This document shows positions 39,656-49,118 of a stretch of 56,122 nucleotides of DNA, one piece after another. The DNA comes from a virus. How positions within the stretch are numbered: the stretch's first letter is position 1; the number at the start of each line of letters is the position of its first letter. The position numbers and the translations under genes are program-made. Location of the stretch: positions 1 through 56,122 of the IMG/VR virus record IMGVR_UViG_3300027763_001745. One strand, written 5' to 3'. The notes under the pieces are model-generated. The model was not told where the DNA came from. It did no database searches and was given only the letters and a program-made list of their open reading frames with translations.

Positions 39656-41996
39656 TTTTCATCCATTCATAATTGTTAATTAATTTTAATGCATCTAGAT
39701 TATTGAAATTATCCAATCCATATTGCTTGCCTAAGGCAGCGCCATGTAGCGCATATTCTCCATAGCGTCTATCTTTACCCACCGTGGTCCATACACGCAA
39801 TCTTTCTTCTGTTTCGGCGTGTGTAGTTGTACCTTGGTATAAACTAGAACTTAATTTAGCACATTCTCTAAAAGCACTGCGCCAAGTGCCAAATTCATCA
39901 GAGTTAAAACTTGTAACATTACTGACTTTGTTAATATATTTCAGTTTACCTAATCCTGTGGTCAAGTCCACTTTCCATGTTTCTGCATCTAATAGTAGTT
40001 TGCGTGGAAATAATTTAACTCCGCCCCATCCGTATTCTAAATCATTAATAGGATTGATACTGGTCCATAAGTGTACACAGTCTAAATCAAATACGTTTGG
40101 CTTGTAATCAAATTTCCAATTGTCAACTAATTCAGCATCACCATCAACTACATAGAACATATCAGTGGTGGCAATTTCTGCGGCACGTTTGTGTGCTTCA
40201 AAAATACCTTTAACATTCTTAACACGTTTAGCATTAGGGAATATTTCTAACACACGATACCAGTTGGCTTCTGCATTGGGTTCGTTATAGCTAATAAACA
40301 CTACGTCAAAGTCTTTGTATACAACACCAATATTGCCCACTACAGTTGTTCCAAGACTAACATTATTAGGAACAATCTTAGCCGCCCAAATTTGTTCATG
40401 GTCTGTATGTAAACTATTATCCAGCATCCATACATGCTCGTAGTTCAAATCATAGTAAGGTATTTGATCATTTATGTAATAGTCTAAATGTGCAGGAATG
40501 TCTGGATTAAGTTCCACTTGTGGCATAATATAGCCCATGTGTTTGACGCCACTTGCATTGGGATTGTCAGGATTAACAATTTTAGCCACCCATACGTTGT
40601 CATCCCCTGGATTGAATCTCTTATCAAGATACCATATGTGTGTATAGTTCAAATCATAGTATGGTATGTTGTCTGTTATAGCCCATGCTACATCTGGTAT
40701 GTCTGGATTAAATTCCATTTTGGGAGAAACATGACCCATGTGTTTAACACCCAACTCATTAGGGTTGACAATTTTAGCCAACCATACATCGTCTTCATTT
40801 GGATTAAATTGAGGATCTAAATACCATATGTGTGTATAATTTAATTCATAGTAGGGAATAGAATCATTAATATTCCATGCAATTTTTGGAATATCTGGAT
40901 TAAATATAAATTCTGGACTAGCATAGCCCATTTCTAAATAACCAGGATTCTCTTCTTTAGATAGAATTTTAATTGCCCAAATGTTTTCACCAATGGGATT
41001 AAACTTAGGATCCAAGTACCAAACCAAATTATCTTTTAAATTATAGTAGGGTATGTTTGTATCAAATACTAGATTAACATCTGGTATTTCTGGATTACGA
41101 ATAATATTAAGTATGGGACTAACATAGCCCATGTTCTTGACACCTGCATCTGGTTCTGAACTATCTATTCGTAATGCCCAAATTTTATCTTCAAATGAAT
41201 TAAATTTAGGGTCTAAATACCAAACTAAATTGTTTTGTAATTCGTAGTAGGGAACAACGTCATTTAATAATAAATCTGCAGGAATTTCAGGATTTTGTTT
41301 TATCACTGGACTTATATAACCCATGTCTTTAATTCCCAGTGAGTTTTCAAATGAAGGTTTAATTCTAGCGGCCCAAATTTTATCTTCAAATGAATTAAAT
41401 TGAGGATCTAAATACCAAACATATTCATAGTTAATTTTACCAGATGGTATTTCAAAGTCAACAAAATTAGCAACAGGAATATTTGGATTAAAGGTTATAG
41501 CAGTGGGTTGATATTCTACCTTGGGGGTTATGTAACCCATGTCCTTGGTACCCTGTGTGTTATTATAGTTGACTCGAGCTCGAACTGCCCATATTTTATC
41601 TTCAACAGGAACAAAATCTGGATCTAAATACCAAACATGTTCTGCGTTAGCATCTTCGATGTTAATTTTAAAATCAACATCATAATCTGTGAAATTAACA
41701 TCTGGATTGAATTCTATGGTTTGTTCTAAATCTAATTCACAGGGAATAAAGTGCCATCCATATGTCCAGTTGGCTTTGAACTTTTTAATTAACCATAAAT
41801 TGTCAATGCTCCATACGATACATTTATCGCTGGTAACTGCGTCAACATCAATGTAATCTAAGATCCATTCATACTTAGGATTTACAATTACAAATTCATC
41901 ATGAGAACTACCTAAGGCATGTAATCGTTGATCAAATGTATCTGGATCTTGTTCCCACGTTACTTGTTCTACAATACTTTTATCTATTTTAATCAT
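39627..41996 (-). CDS. GT-A-like protein with seven tandem 65-residue repeats
   Basis: This encodes 789 residues. Residues 1-119 are an N-terminal part with beta character. Residues 120 to about 560 hold seven tandem repeats. Each starts with WYLDP-x-F and contains an ED-x-IWA block, a MGY-x-SP block, NP-x-IP and a closing IPYY-x-L. The C-terminal 225 residues are the same domain as in the two downstream proteins, with VVDGD as DxD-type motif and NPINDLEYGWGGVKLF. The repeats may bind glycan or form a stalk placing the enzyme domain. I know no described family with this repeat. Confidence 0.75.
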   Translation of the reverse strand: MIKIDKSIVEQVTWEQDPDTFDQRLHALGSSHDEFVIVNPKYEWILDYIDVDAVTSDKCIVWSIDNLWLIKKFKANWTYGWHFIPCELDLEQTIEFNPDVNFTDYDVDFKINIEDANAEHVWYLDPDFVPVEDKIWAVRARVNYNNTQGTKDMGYITPKVEYQPTAITFNPNIPVANFVDFEIPSGKINYEYVWYLDPQFNSFEDKIWAARIKPSFENSLGIKDMGYISPVIKQNPEIPADLLLNDVVPYYELQNNLVWYLDPKFNSFEDKIWALRIDSSEPDAGVKNMGYVSPILNIIRNPEIPDVNLVFDTNIPYYNLKDNLVWYLDPKFNPIGENIWAIKILSKEENPGYLEMGYASPEFIFNPDIPKIAWNINDSIPYYELNYTHIWYLDPQFNPNEDDVWLAKIVNPNELGVKHMGHVSPKMEFNPDIPDVAWAITDNIPYYDLNYTHIWYLDKRFNPGDDNVWVAKIVNPDNPNASGVKHMGYIMPQVELNPDIPAHLDYYINDQIPYYDLNYEHVWMLDNSLHTDHEQIWAAKIVPNNVSLGTTVVGNIGVVYKDFDVVFISYNEPNAEANWYRVLEIFPNAKRVKNVKGIFEAHKRAAEIATTDMFYVVDGDAELVDNWKFDYKPNVFDLDCVHLWTSINPINDLEYGWGGVKLFPRKLLLDAETWKVDLTTGLGKLKYINKVSNVTSFNSDEFGTWRSAFRECAKLSSSLYQGTTTHAETEERLRVWTTVGKDRRYGEYALHGAALGKQYGLDNFNNLDALKLINNYEWMKNEFDKFYKH
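40320..41639 (-). repeat. seven tandem coding repeats of about 65 codons
   Basis: Repeat starts are recognisable by the WYLDP codons. Copies 4-6 are most alike (HIWYLDPQF, VKHMG, FNPDIP, IPYYDLNYTH); copies 1 and 7 are the most divergent. This points to recent duplication in the middle of the array. Confidence 0.85.
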
Positions 41997-43465
41997 GTTA
42001 TTACAGGAACATTATACTTTGTATAAAATGCTTTTGCATCCTCTATATTATTAACCATTGGCTGACCTTTGATATTCAAGCTGGTGTTTAGTAGCATTGG
42101 ACAACCGGTGAGGCTGTGCCAATCTTCGAGAAGTTTTCTAAAACCAGGACTATCATTCTTGCTAACAGTTTGTACACGGCTAGTGCCGTCTTTGTGTATT
42201 ATAGCAGGAAAGTTCTCTGGTTGTCTACACTTTGCAACAAATTGCATGAAAGGACTGGCGGTTATGTTTACCGGCATTTCAAAATATTCATGCACATATT
42301 CTTCCAAAATAGCAGGAGCAAATGGACGGAACTGTTGTCTACGTTTAATAGCGTTTACGGTATCTTTGATTTCAGGTCCACGTGGGTCGGCCAATAAACT
42401 GCGGTGGCCCAGTGCCCTAGGGCCAAATTCTGCACGTCCAGTGGCAACACCCACAATTTTATCTTTTGTAAGAATGTCAATAGTTTCTTCAACTGGATAC
42501 TCCCCGCCCATGTTCGTGCCAAGATATGCACCTGGCCAATTAACTTGCTCGCCAAAAAATGCGGCAACTGATCCTACGCTACTACCAGCATCACCAGGAT
42601 TTGGCATGATCCAAACTCGTTCCCAGTCTCCTGTGATCTCGCTGTTGGCCACACAATTTAATGCACATCCGCCCATTAGTACAATATTCTTACTGGGTAA
42701 ATTTGCTCTAGCCCACTTACTAATACCTTGTAATATTTCAGTGTACACTTGTTGAGTAGCGGCAGCCAAATCAAATGAATCTTGTTCACTGAGTAAATCT
42801 AAACGCCAATCTGGACAGCCGCGATGTAAGTTGCGTTTGAACTTGATTTCGGGTCCGTTGATTACAGAGAAGAAATCATTGTATATGTCTGCTTTATATT
42901 TGTTAGGATCACCATAAGCTGCCATGCCCATTAAAATGTATTCTTCTTCATTAGGCTTTAGTCCAATACGCTGTGTCATTGAGCTAAACCAAAGTCCAAC
43001 ACTATCAGGATATCCTTGTGTATAAACTTTCTTTAAATCATTGCCTGACCCTTGCCATACTGTTAATGTTTCGAATTCACCAATGCTGTCAATAACAACA
43101 ACTGTGGCATCGCTTAATCCACTGGTATAATAGCCAGCGGCTGCATGACTTTTATGATGTTCGCCAATGACCAACGGTTGATTTAGATTATATTTTGCTA
43201 GATATGATTTGACATCATTTTCTTTTGTTCTATCACCTTGACCTGCTGAAAATTGTCTAGCAGTTTTTAAGTCTGGATTTTCATACCAAACGATTAAATC
43301 TGGTTTTCCATGTTGTTCAGCATCTTCTATAATGCCGGCGCATAAGTCTCCGTCGTTTTTAATTCCAGAGTATCTTTCGCTGTGAGCTGCAAATTGTAAT
43401 TGTTTATCATGCCAAACTGATACGGCAGCATCGTGACTGTTGGCACTAATTCCCCAAATGTTCAT
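41993..43465 (-). CDS. NodU/CmcH-type carbamoyltransferase
   Basis: It transfers a carbamoyl group from carbamoyl phosphate to a hydroxyl, usually on a sugar or antibiotic. The protein has 490 residues. The N-terminal domain has GEHHKSHAAAGYY, a VVVIDSIGE strand and MGGCALNC. The C-terminal YrdC-like part has EFGPRALGHRSLLADPR and NTSLNIKGQP, all family hallmarks. It overlaps the genes on both sides by 4 bp. The acceptor is probably the sugar- or cyclitol-like product of the adjacent genes. Confidence 0.93.
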   Translation of the reverse strand: MNIWGISANSHDAAVSVWHDKQLQFAAHSERYSGIKNDGDLCAGIIEDAEQHGKPDLIVWYENPDLKTARQFSAGQGDRTKENDVKSYLAKYNLNQPLVIGEHHKSHAAAGYYTSGLSDATVVVIDSIGEFETLTVWQGSGNDLKKVYTQGYPDSVGLWFSSMTQRIGLKPNEEEYILMGMAAYGDPNKYKADIYNDFFSVINGPEIKFKRNLHRGCPDWRLDLLSEQDSFDLAAATQQVYTEILQGISKWARANLPSKNIVLMGGCALNCVANSEITGDWERVWIMPNPGDAGSSVGSVAAFFGEQVNWPGAYLGTNMGGEYPVEETIDILTKDKIVGVATGRAEFGPRALGHRSLLADPRGPEIKDTVNAIKRRQQFRPFAPAILEEYVHEYFEMPVNITASPFMQFVAKCRQPENFPAIIHKDGTSRVQTVSKNDSPGFRKLLEDWHSLTGCPMLLNTSLNIKGQPMVNNIEDAKAFYTKYNVPVIT

Positions 43466-44532
43466 CGGTATATAAATGGATCTCGTTTGCGTAGTTCTTC
43501 TAAGCGTTGTTTTAATTTAAGTTGAAATGCTTCTTCTCGTTTTCTAGGTTCTACATATAAATTTAACGTAGTCGAGATTTGTACATTCAATTGTTGCGTA
43601 AATGCCTGATAATCAATGACAGAGATGATATCTCTGTACTCATTGCTGTTAAAACAATAATGACCACTGACACTTACCGCAATATCTTTATCTGTGACAC
43701 CAGGGCTGACCCAACGTTGCCAGTAGTTTTGAGCATAAACATAATCACTGAACTTTTCCCATAAATCTGCAGGAGCAAACTCTTTAAGTAAATCAGTTTG
43801 TTGTTTACCTAACTGTGGAGCAATATTTAAACTATCAATGCCTGCATTAAGTCTTTGCTGTACATCGCTGGTATTAAAATAATCAGCATTGTGCTCTTTG
43901 AATAAAAATCCAGCATTGTGAATTTGTTCTCCAATTTTTTTATTTCTTTCAACGTCAAAATTACCTACTTGGTTGTCTTTAGTTAAACTACCGGTTTGAC
44001 TAACAAAGAAAACAACATTATTCTTATATTGTTCTAAGAATTCTAATTGACTTTCAATGCGTCCAATACTGCTGTTAATATCTACACCAGTATTATCTTC
44101 ACTGCCAAATTCTAATTTGATATCTGGATTCAAATTTAATGTATAATCAATCAATTCTTTTGCATAATCTAATTGACATTCTTTAATTCTACTTACATCA
44201 ATGTGAATTAATTTAAATCCGGCTGCAACATCAGCGTCAATGGTTTTTTTGCAACGAATGATTGCTTGATCAACTGTTAGTCCTCGATCTAAATCACTGA
44301 AATATGGACCGCAATGATCTCTGCATATTGCTATCAATTCAGTTTGTTCTGTTGGCATGGAATTGATTTGTTCTACTAATTCTGAAGTAGTACATACATA
44401 ACCAGAATCATAGTCTACTTGATTTCGGCTGGCAATTATCATTAATGGTTCTTTATTGTAAAAAGAATAATTAACAAGTACTTTAATTATTTCTTTACTC
44501 ATTGGGCCTGCGCCTATTTTAAATTGTTTCAT
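43462..44532 (-). CDS. GatZ/KbaZ-like TIM-barrel protein
   Basis: This encodes 356 residues. It resembles the non-catalytic subunit family of class II tagatose-bisphosphate aldolases: PLMIIASRNQVDYDSGYV at the first strand, ICRDHCGPYFSDLDRG at the metal-site strand, then AAGFKLIHIDVSR and KLEFGSEDN. The substrate pocket residues differ enough that another aldol-type or isomerase reaction is likely. It overlaps the AroE-like gene by 14 bp. Together the two could make and reduce a polyhydroxy ketone, such as a cyclitol precursor (inference). Confidence 0.78.
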   Translation of the reverse strand: MKQFKIGAGPMSKEIIKVLVNYSFYNKEPLMIIASRNQVDYDSGYVCTTSELVEQINSMPTEQTELIAICRDHCGPYFSDLDRGLTVDQAIIRCKKTIDADVAAGFKLIHIDVSRIKECQLDYAKELIDYTLNLNPDIKLEFGSEDNTGVDINSSIGRIESQLEFLEQYKNNVVFFVSQTGSLTKDNQVGNFDVERNKKIGEQIHNAGFLFKEHNADYFNTSDVQQRLNAGIDSLNIAPQLGKQQTDLLKEFAPADLWEKFSDYVYAQNYWQRWVSPGVTDKDIAVSVSGHYCFNSNEYRDIISVIDYQAFTQQLNVQISTTLNLYVEPRKREEAFQLKLKQRLEELRKRDPFIYR

Positions 44533-45259
44533 GTTGTTTGCTTTCTATTACATCGTATACATTAGGATCTGGTTTAATTCCTGTATAAATTTCAAATTGT
44601 TTTAAGAATTGACTTCGATAAAATTCACGTCCAGATATATATTTAATGTTGTAATTCTGACATTGTTGTTTTAATTCGTTGTTTTTGATTGCCAAATCTA
44701 TTACTAAACGTGTGTTTGGTGGAATTTGTCCTAACTTATATGGACTTTCTTCTGTGCTTGTTCCCAATGCTGTGCAGTTGATTACAACATCTGCGGGTTT
44801 ATACCGTTCTTTCCATGTAGCTAAACTTCTTGTACATACATTTAAATTATCGTAGTGACTGTGTTCCAAATATTTAATAAACATAGAACCAATTGCACCT
44901 GCACCAAGTATAGTAATTTGATCGCTGGGCAAAATAGATTTTGTAACATGTTCAACTCCAGCCAAATCAGCGTTGTAACCATTCAGCGAATCTTTTTCTA
45001 CTTTGATCGTATTACAACTATTATATAATTCTACATAAGCATTTTTATAATTTAACAGCGAAATTACTTTTTGTTTAAATGGCATGCTGATACTAATGCC
45101 AGATACTTGTTCGTTTAAGGCTTGTCTAACTCCATCTTCAATATTGTCGCAACTCCGTGGCTCATAGATCGCATCTATATTGTAATATTTAAAAAATTCT
45201 GAATAAAAATATTGTCCTGTTTTTCCTGGATATTTGCTTAAACTTATATATTTTTTCAT
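44519..45259 (-). CDS. shikimate dehydrogenase-like protein
   Basis: This encodes 246 residues. The AroE substrate-site motif GISISMPFKQKVI with the catalytic Lys, SCNTIKVEKDSLNGYNADLAG with the Asp, and the NAD(P)-binding ITILGAGAIGSM are in family order. DVVINCTALGTS matches the cofactor end. It is short (usual length about 270-280). It is unlikely to serve the normal shikimate pathway here and more likely reduces a keto-cyclitol or similar ring. It overlaps the NTF2-like gene by 4 bp. Confidence 0.82.
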   Translation of the reverse strand: MKKYISLSKYPGKTGQYFYSEFFKYYNIDAIYEPRSCDNIEDGVRQALNEQVSGISISMPFKQKVISLLNYKNAYVELYNSCNTIKVEKDSLNGYNADLAGVEHVTKSILPSDQITILGAGAIGSMFIKYLEHSHYDNLNVCTRSLATWKERYKPADVVINCTALGTSTEESPYKLGQIPPNTRLVIDLAIKNNELKQQCQNYNIKYISGREFYRSQFLKQFEIYTGIKPDPNVYDVIESKQHETI

Positions 45260-45594
45260 TGCTTGTATGCTCTTATTTCTCTGATCTTATCATCTTGATC
45301 AAAGTCTATAACATCTATTACTGGTATTGATATTTTATCATCTAATATAACTTTAATTTCTGCTATAACAGTATTATGTCCTATGGCAATTTTATCAATG
45401 TCTATTCGAATATTTCCTAATTGAGAAAACAATTTTTGATTAAATGCCAATACATTTTCTCTACCAATCATTTGTCCTTCCCAATCAGTTAGTATTACAT
45501 TTTCAGCAAACATTGTTTCTAGACTAGCCAAGTCCTTTTCACTAAAGGCTTTTAAGTATAGCATGGCAATTTGACTTTGTGTGGCTTTACCCAT
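45256..45594 (-). CDS. SnoaL/NTF2-like small protein
   Basis: This encodes 112 residues from ATG 45594 (MGKATQSQIA). The sequence YLKAFSEKDLASLETMFAENVILTDWEGQMIGRENVLAF is the classical start of an NTF2-like cone fold, followed by alternating strands. Such proteins are small isomerases, cyclases or polyketide-type modifiers, or binding domains. It overlaps the genes on both sides by 4-8 bp, so it belongs to the small-molecule pathway. Confidence 0.75.
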   Translation of the reverse strand: MGKATQSQIAMLYLKAFSEKDLASLETMFAENVILTDWEGQMIGRENVLAFNQKLFSQLGNIRIDIDKIAIGHNTVIAEIKVILDDKISIPVIDVIDFDQDDKIREIRAYKQ

Positions 45595-47119
45595 GATCCA
45601 ACTCCGCAAATAATTTAATTCCTAGATACCATAAGAACAAGTCGAATGGTGCTGTGTGTAAAGGACTCATGTTCCAAAATATTATTGGTACTAATTGTTG
45701 TACCTTATTGTAATCTAAATTATTATCCAGTATATACTTCTTTAATCGTTGCTGATATACTGTTATATGATCTACATTTGGAATACTCAATGTTACGCTG
45801 CCATTATCTATTTCTATGTTAAAATTATGATTCTTAATGTTAGCATAGTTGATGATTAGCCCACCTGCCATTTTAGCTAGATCATAATAGATATCACCAT
45901 ACTCCACTAAGCCTGCAAACTCATGTCGCCAATCTATGATCTTAAACTCACCACTGTCACTGACAACAATGTTATCAAACTGCAAATCACCATGCAGGAA
46001 TCCTGGACGTGTGATCTGTGCAAAATATTCCCAGTCTATTTTATTTAGATAGTAACTATAATCTTTGACTTTAACATTGTCAATGTTAGTAACATTTTCT
46101 ATGTTAGGATATTTTTCTAAAAACTTATTAATACGTGACAGTGATTTTGTTTTATAGAATTCAATGCTGACATTGTATATATCAGCATCTACGTCTTTCC
46201 ATACATTAGTTTCCAGCCAATCTAGTAATTCATTAAACGCCACTGGGTTATTAAACTCATAGAGTGTTTTGCCTGGAAAGAAATCATAGGCCATATAGTT
46301 ACCACTATGCGTACAGTTATCGGGGAAGACATGCGGATTGACTAATACTTTGTCATATTTCTTTTTAGCAACTGTACTATCCAGCCACCATTTAACTACA
46401 CGATTGTTGCAGATATACGTTACTTCGTCTTTCTTTGTAAAGTCAAATTTTTGGCTTTTACTTAATTCAGTTTGATATATTGTGGGACTTCCAAAGTCTA
46501 ACCATGTATTAAGATTAGCAGTATCGCTGCCTAATTTAATAATACCAATAAATTCATTGCTGTTACTATGTTCTAAGTCTGCAAAGAATGTTGTATAATC
46601 ATTAATATACATTAGTCCAGTAAATGCCGCCCAGGTCACAGGAGTAGTTTCTTTGAATTTAATTTCTTGTATATGAAAACTATTGTTTTTATTAAACATT
46701 GTATAAAGATGTGTATCTTGTTCTGGCACTGTTTTAACAAAATAACAATCTTTGTTTCTAACTAGATCCACCACTGATTGATCAAAGTAAGTGTCACAAG
46801 GAACATACCAAAATGGTGAGTTGATTATATTTTGGCATTGTAATAAAGTATAACCTGTTCCAGACTTCTCACTGGTCCAATCATCTATTTCTATAAATTC
46901 AATGTCTCTATCAGCATAAGCTACTTTACAGAAATCTATAATTTGTTGTTTAAGATAACCCACAGGTATAATAAACTTACTTTCTTTTGGAAAGTTATCA
47001 ATGATATGTGCCAACACTGGCTTGTCCTTATAAGGCAACAATGCTTTATTAAGGTTTTTAGTGTAGTTACCCATTCTGCTGCCCAGGCCAGCTGTGGGTA
47101 TGATAACAGTATTAATCAT
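45587..47119 (-). CDS. nucleotidyltransferase fused to a kinase-like domain
   Basis: This encodes 510 residues from ATG 47119 (MINTVIIPTA). Residues 1-230 are a sugar-phosphate nucleotidyltransferase (GLGSRM at 11-16 and K25 in NKALLP). Residues about 260-510 are an aminoglycoside/choline-kinase-type domain with H376-G-D378 (LHGDLQFDN) and IIDWRHEF. The fusion resembles LicC-choline kinase pairs. It could phosphorylate and then activate a sugar, cyclitol or amino alcohol as an NDP derivative. It overlaps the cupin gene by 8 bp. Confidence 0.85.
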   Translation of the reverse strand: MINTVIIPTAGLGSRMGNYTKNLNKALLPYKDKPVLAHIIDNFPKESKFIIPVGYLKQQIIDFCKVAYADRDIEFIEIDDWTSEKSGTGYTLLQCQNIINSPFWYVPCDTYFDQSVVDLVRNKDCYFVKTVPEQDTHLYTMFNKNNSFHIQEIKFKETTPVTWAAFTGLMYINDYTTFFADLEHSNSNEFIGIIKLGSDTANLNTWLDFGSPTIYQTELSKSQKFDFTKKDEVTYICNNRVVKWWLDSTVAKKKYDKVLVNPHVFPDNCTHSGNYMAYDFFPGKTLYEFNNPVAFNELLDWLETNVWKDVDADIYNVSIEFYKTKSLSRINKFLEKYPNIENVTNIDNVKVKDYSYYLNKIDWEYFAQITRPGFLHGDLQFDNIVVSDSGEFKIIDWRHEFAGLVEYGDIYYDLAKMAGGLIINYANIKNHNFNIEIDNGSVTLSIPNVDHITVYQQRLKKYILDNNLDYNKVQQLVPIIFWNMSPLHTAPFDLFLWYLGIKLFAELDHG

Positions 47120-47552
47120 GTTCGTAGCTGATTCTACCATGTGTTCTACCTGCATCATCTTGCAAGCGTATTACATCATCTAACTCAGTGGTACTGGTTT
47201 CCATAAACTCCAAATCTGTGGTTGCAATTACTCTATGTACATATCCCGGAGTAACATGAAATACAACACCTTCTTTAAGTTCTATGCGTTCAAATGTATA
47301 TTCATAGGCTTCAACTTGGCGTTCTGTCATGCCTTGTTCTAGGAATTTGGCAATGTCTAATGGTTCTTTGCTACGATGTAACATACCTTCACCGCTTAAA
47401 ACATAGTTAGTTTCTATTTTATGTTCATGCACTTGTAAACTGGTTCTATTGCCAGCTTTAAACAAAATACGTTTACTGGCATAGGGTGTGGTCACCCCAT
47501 CTGCTATCCAAAGTTCGTAGCCCCAATGTTTGTTTACTTTTTTAATTTCCAT
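47112..47552 (-). CDS. cupin, mannose-6-phosphate isomerase-like
   Basis: This encodes 146 residues from ATG 47552 (MEIKKVNKHWG), whose A is the last base of the upstream stop. KHWGYELWI and SLQVHEHKIETNYVLSGEG give the first cupin motif with His ligands, and VFHVTPGYVHRVIA the second. This is the same form as the C-terminal cupin of GDP-mannose pyrophosphorylase/isomerase proteins. It probably isomerises a sugar phosphate feeding the nucleotidyltransferase downstream. Confidence 0.85.
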   Translation of the reverse strand: MEIKKVNKHWGYELWIADGVTTPYASKRILFKAGNRTSLQVHEHKIETNYVLSGEGMLHRSKEPLDIAKFLEQGMTERQVEAYEYTFERIELKEGVVFHVTPGYVHRVIATTDLEFMETSTTELDDVIRLQDDAGRTHGRISYEHD

Positions 47553-48361
47553 TATGTCCATCCATTCTCTTTTAATCTCGCCATGACTATCTCTGCGGCT
47601 TTTTTATGACCCTCTGCGCTGGCATGCCAGCTGGGTAAATCATCCGGATAATCTAAACTTAGTTGTCCCCAACTAAAATCTAATAAGTTTACAATGTCGA
47701 TATACGAACTGTAATACTCCACTTCATGTGTTAGTATAAGATGACGTATGCCTTTATTTTTTAACAATTGATGTACCATAGTCATCATGCCAATGCTGTG
47801 TATTCTGTTAAGTCTAGGCTCATGTATATATTGTGCATAATCATATAATGCTTTGATGCGTCTAATATCTTCCTTTTGAAACTTAAAAAAATAGTCTCCG
47901 CCATTGCGATTTTGTTTTATTATTGTTTCCCAATAGTTGGTTATACCATTTAAGTTTTCGGTAAACATGCCGCCGCGATAATCGGGATCATCGCTCATGG
48001 GGTTGTCTAACTGTATCATATTACCACCTGCGTGATATGTACCATGACCATAGGGAGGATATTGATGATAATTGACATCAGTCAAGTTTATGTATCCAGT
48101 ATGACTAAATTCATAGTCTACGGGAAACCAATCTATACGATCATAACTGGTGGGACTTACTATAACCAAATCTGTATCTAGTTTGTCCACTGCATACTTT
48201 GCTTGTAGGTATATGCTTAGATTGGTGCTAGATCCTTTGGCCAAATTGATCAAAGGTTTGTTTAATTGTTTGCTTAATAAGGAACCATATGGTTCATTAT
48301 CCAAATCATGGCAGCCTATACCGATATTAAAACTGTCACCGCATATTGTTAGTGCTGCCAT
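47552..48361 (-). CDS. SGNH-like hydrolase family protein
   Basis: This encodes 269 residues. The nucleophile block is ICGDSFNIG (S10). A KGSSTNLSI segment follows at the GxND position and the C-terminal block is PSWHASAEGHKKAAE, giving the catalytic His. These three blocks fit the SGNH fold well. It may act as an O-acyltransferase or esterase on glycan. It is one of four such proteins in positions 47.5-51.5 kb. Confidence 0.75.
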   Translation of the reverse strand: MAALTICGDSFNIGIGCHDLDNEPYGSLLSKQLNKPLINLAKGSSTNLSIYLQAKYAVDKLDTDLVIVSPTSYDRIDWFPVDYEFSHTGYINLTDVNYHQYPPYGHGTYHAGGNMIQLDNPMSDDPDYRGGMFTENLNGITNYWETIIKQNRNGGDYFFKFQKEDIRRIKALYDYAQYIHEPRLNRIHSIGMMTMVHQLLKNKGIRHLILTHEVEYYSSYIDIVNLLDFSWGQLSLDYPDDLPSWHASAEGHKKAAEIVMARLKENGWT

Positions 48362-49118
48362 ATGTTTCCTGCCACCATTGTTGTTCTCTTTCTCTTACTG
48401 TGCCAAAACTATGTCCTGGCAATAGCATGCCATTATTAAATAAATCTGTACTGGTATTACGTAGTATGGCAAATTCAAAATATTCGTCTAACGTTTCTTT
48501 TACTTGTATATTGGTTTCATTTAAAAACTTAGCCATCATCGAATGTATTTCCATGTTATCTTGTGTTTCTTGGTAATTCTTTAAATAGTATGCGCCGAAT
48601 TCATTGCCCAATTTAGCCAATGTGGGCAAGTTAACCATTAGTAGTACATCGTTCATTATAGGTAAGTTCCTAATAGCATCTCTAGTAATTCCTATTGTAC
48701 TGTGAATAACATTGTCTTCTGGAACCATATCAAATAAATCATGCAATGGTTTCTTCTTATACAAATAAAGATCCGGACGTAATATAATAATTCGCTTATA
48801 ATTTCTAAATGTCGTATAAGGCAGTATATTATAGTAAGCCAACTTCCATTTGTTAATCATGTTAATACTGCTATGATGCTGTGTATATTCCGGCAATTTA
48901 CTCTGTGTGCATACTGTTACAGTATTAAACTTAACATGACAGTTAGCAGTATCTAAACTCAAATGATCAAAGCTATTACCTACGACATTGTGACTAGGAG
49001 TGTTATACATATTTTGATCCACTACTAGGTAGTAGTCACAGTCGTAGGGAAACTGCCAACTGCCGCTGGCGTTGACCAAGTGTCTTAATGTTCCAGATAC
49101 TATTACTGCTGTTGACAT
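48336..49118 (-). CDS. putative glycosyltransferase-like protein ((C)xSGxxR family)
   Basis: This encodes 260 residues. The N terminus TAVIVSGTLRHLV parallels the CFSGQxR start of the proteins at 51457, 52280 and 53176. RIIILRPDLYLYKK supplies an R-x-D segment at the same place as in those three. A HSTIGITRDAIRN block and an EIHSMMAKFLNE helix follow. By pattern it is a nucleotide-sugar-dependent transferase, but no motif proves this. It overlaps SGNH genes on both sides, which supports work on the same glycan. Confidence 0.6.
   Translation of the reverse strand: MSTAVIVSGTLRHLVNASGSWQFPYDCDYYLVVDQNMYNTPSHNVVGNSFDHLSLDTANCHVKFNTVTVCTQSKLPEYTQHHSSINMINKWKLAYYNILPYTTFRNYKRIIILRPDLYLYKKKPLHDLFDMVPEDNVIHSTIGITRDAIRNLPIMNDVLLMVNLPTLAKLGNEFGAYYLKNYQETQDNMEIHSMMAKFLNETNIQVKETLDEYFEFAILRNTSTDLFNNGMLLPGHSFGTVREREQQWWQETYGSTNNMR

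Noticed and set aside
42069-42755. 228-codon + strand open frame
   Set aside because: Lies wholly antisense to the well-supported carbamoyltransferase gene and has no family-like motif.
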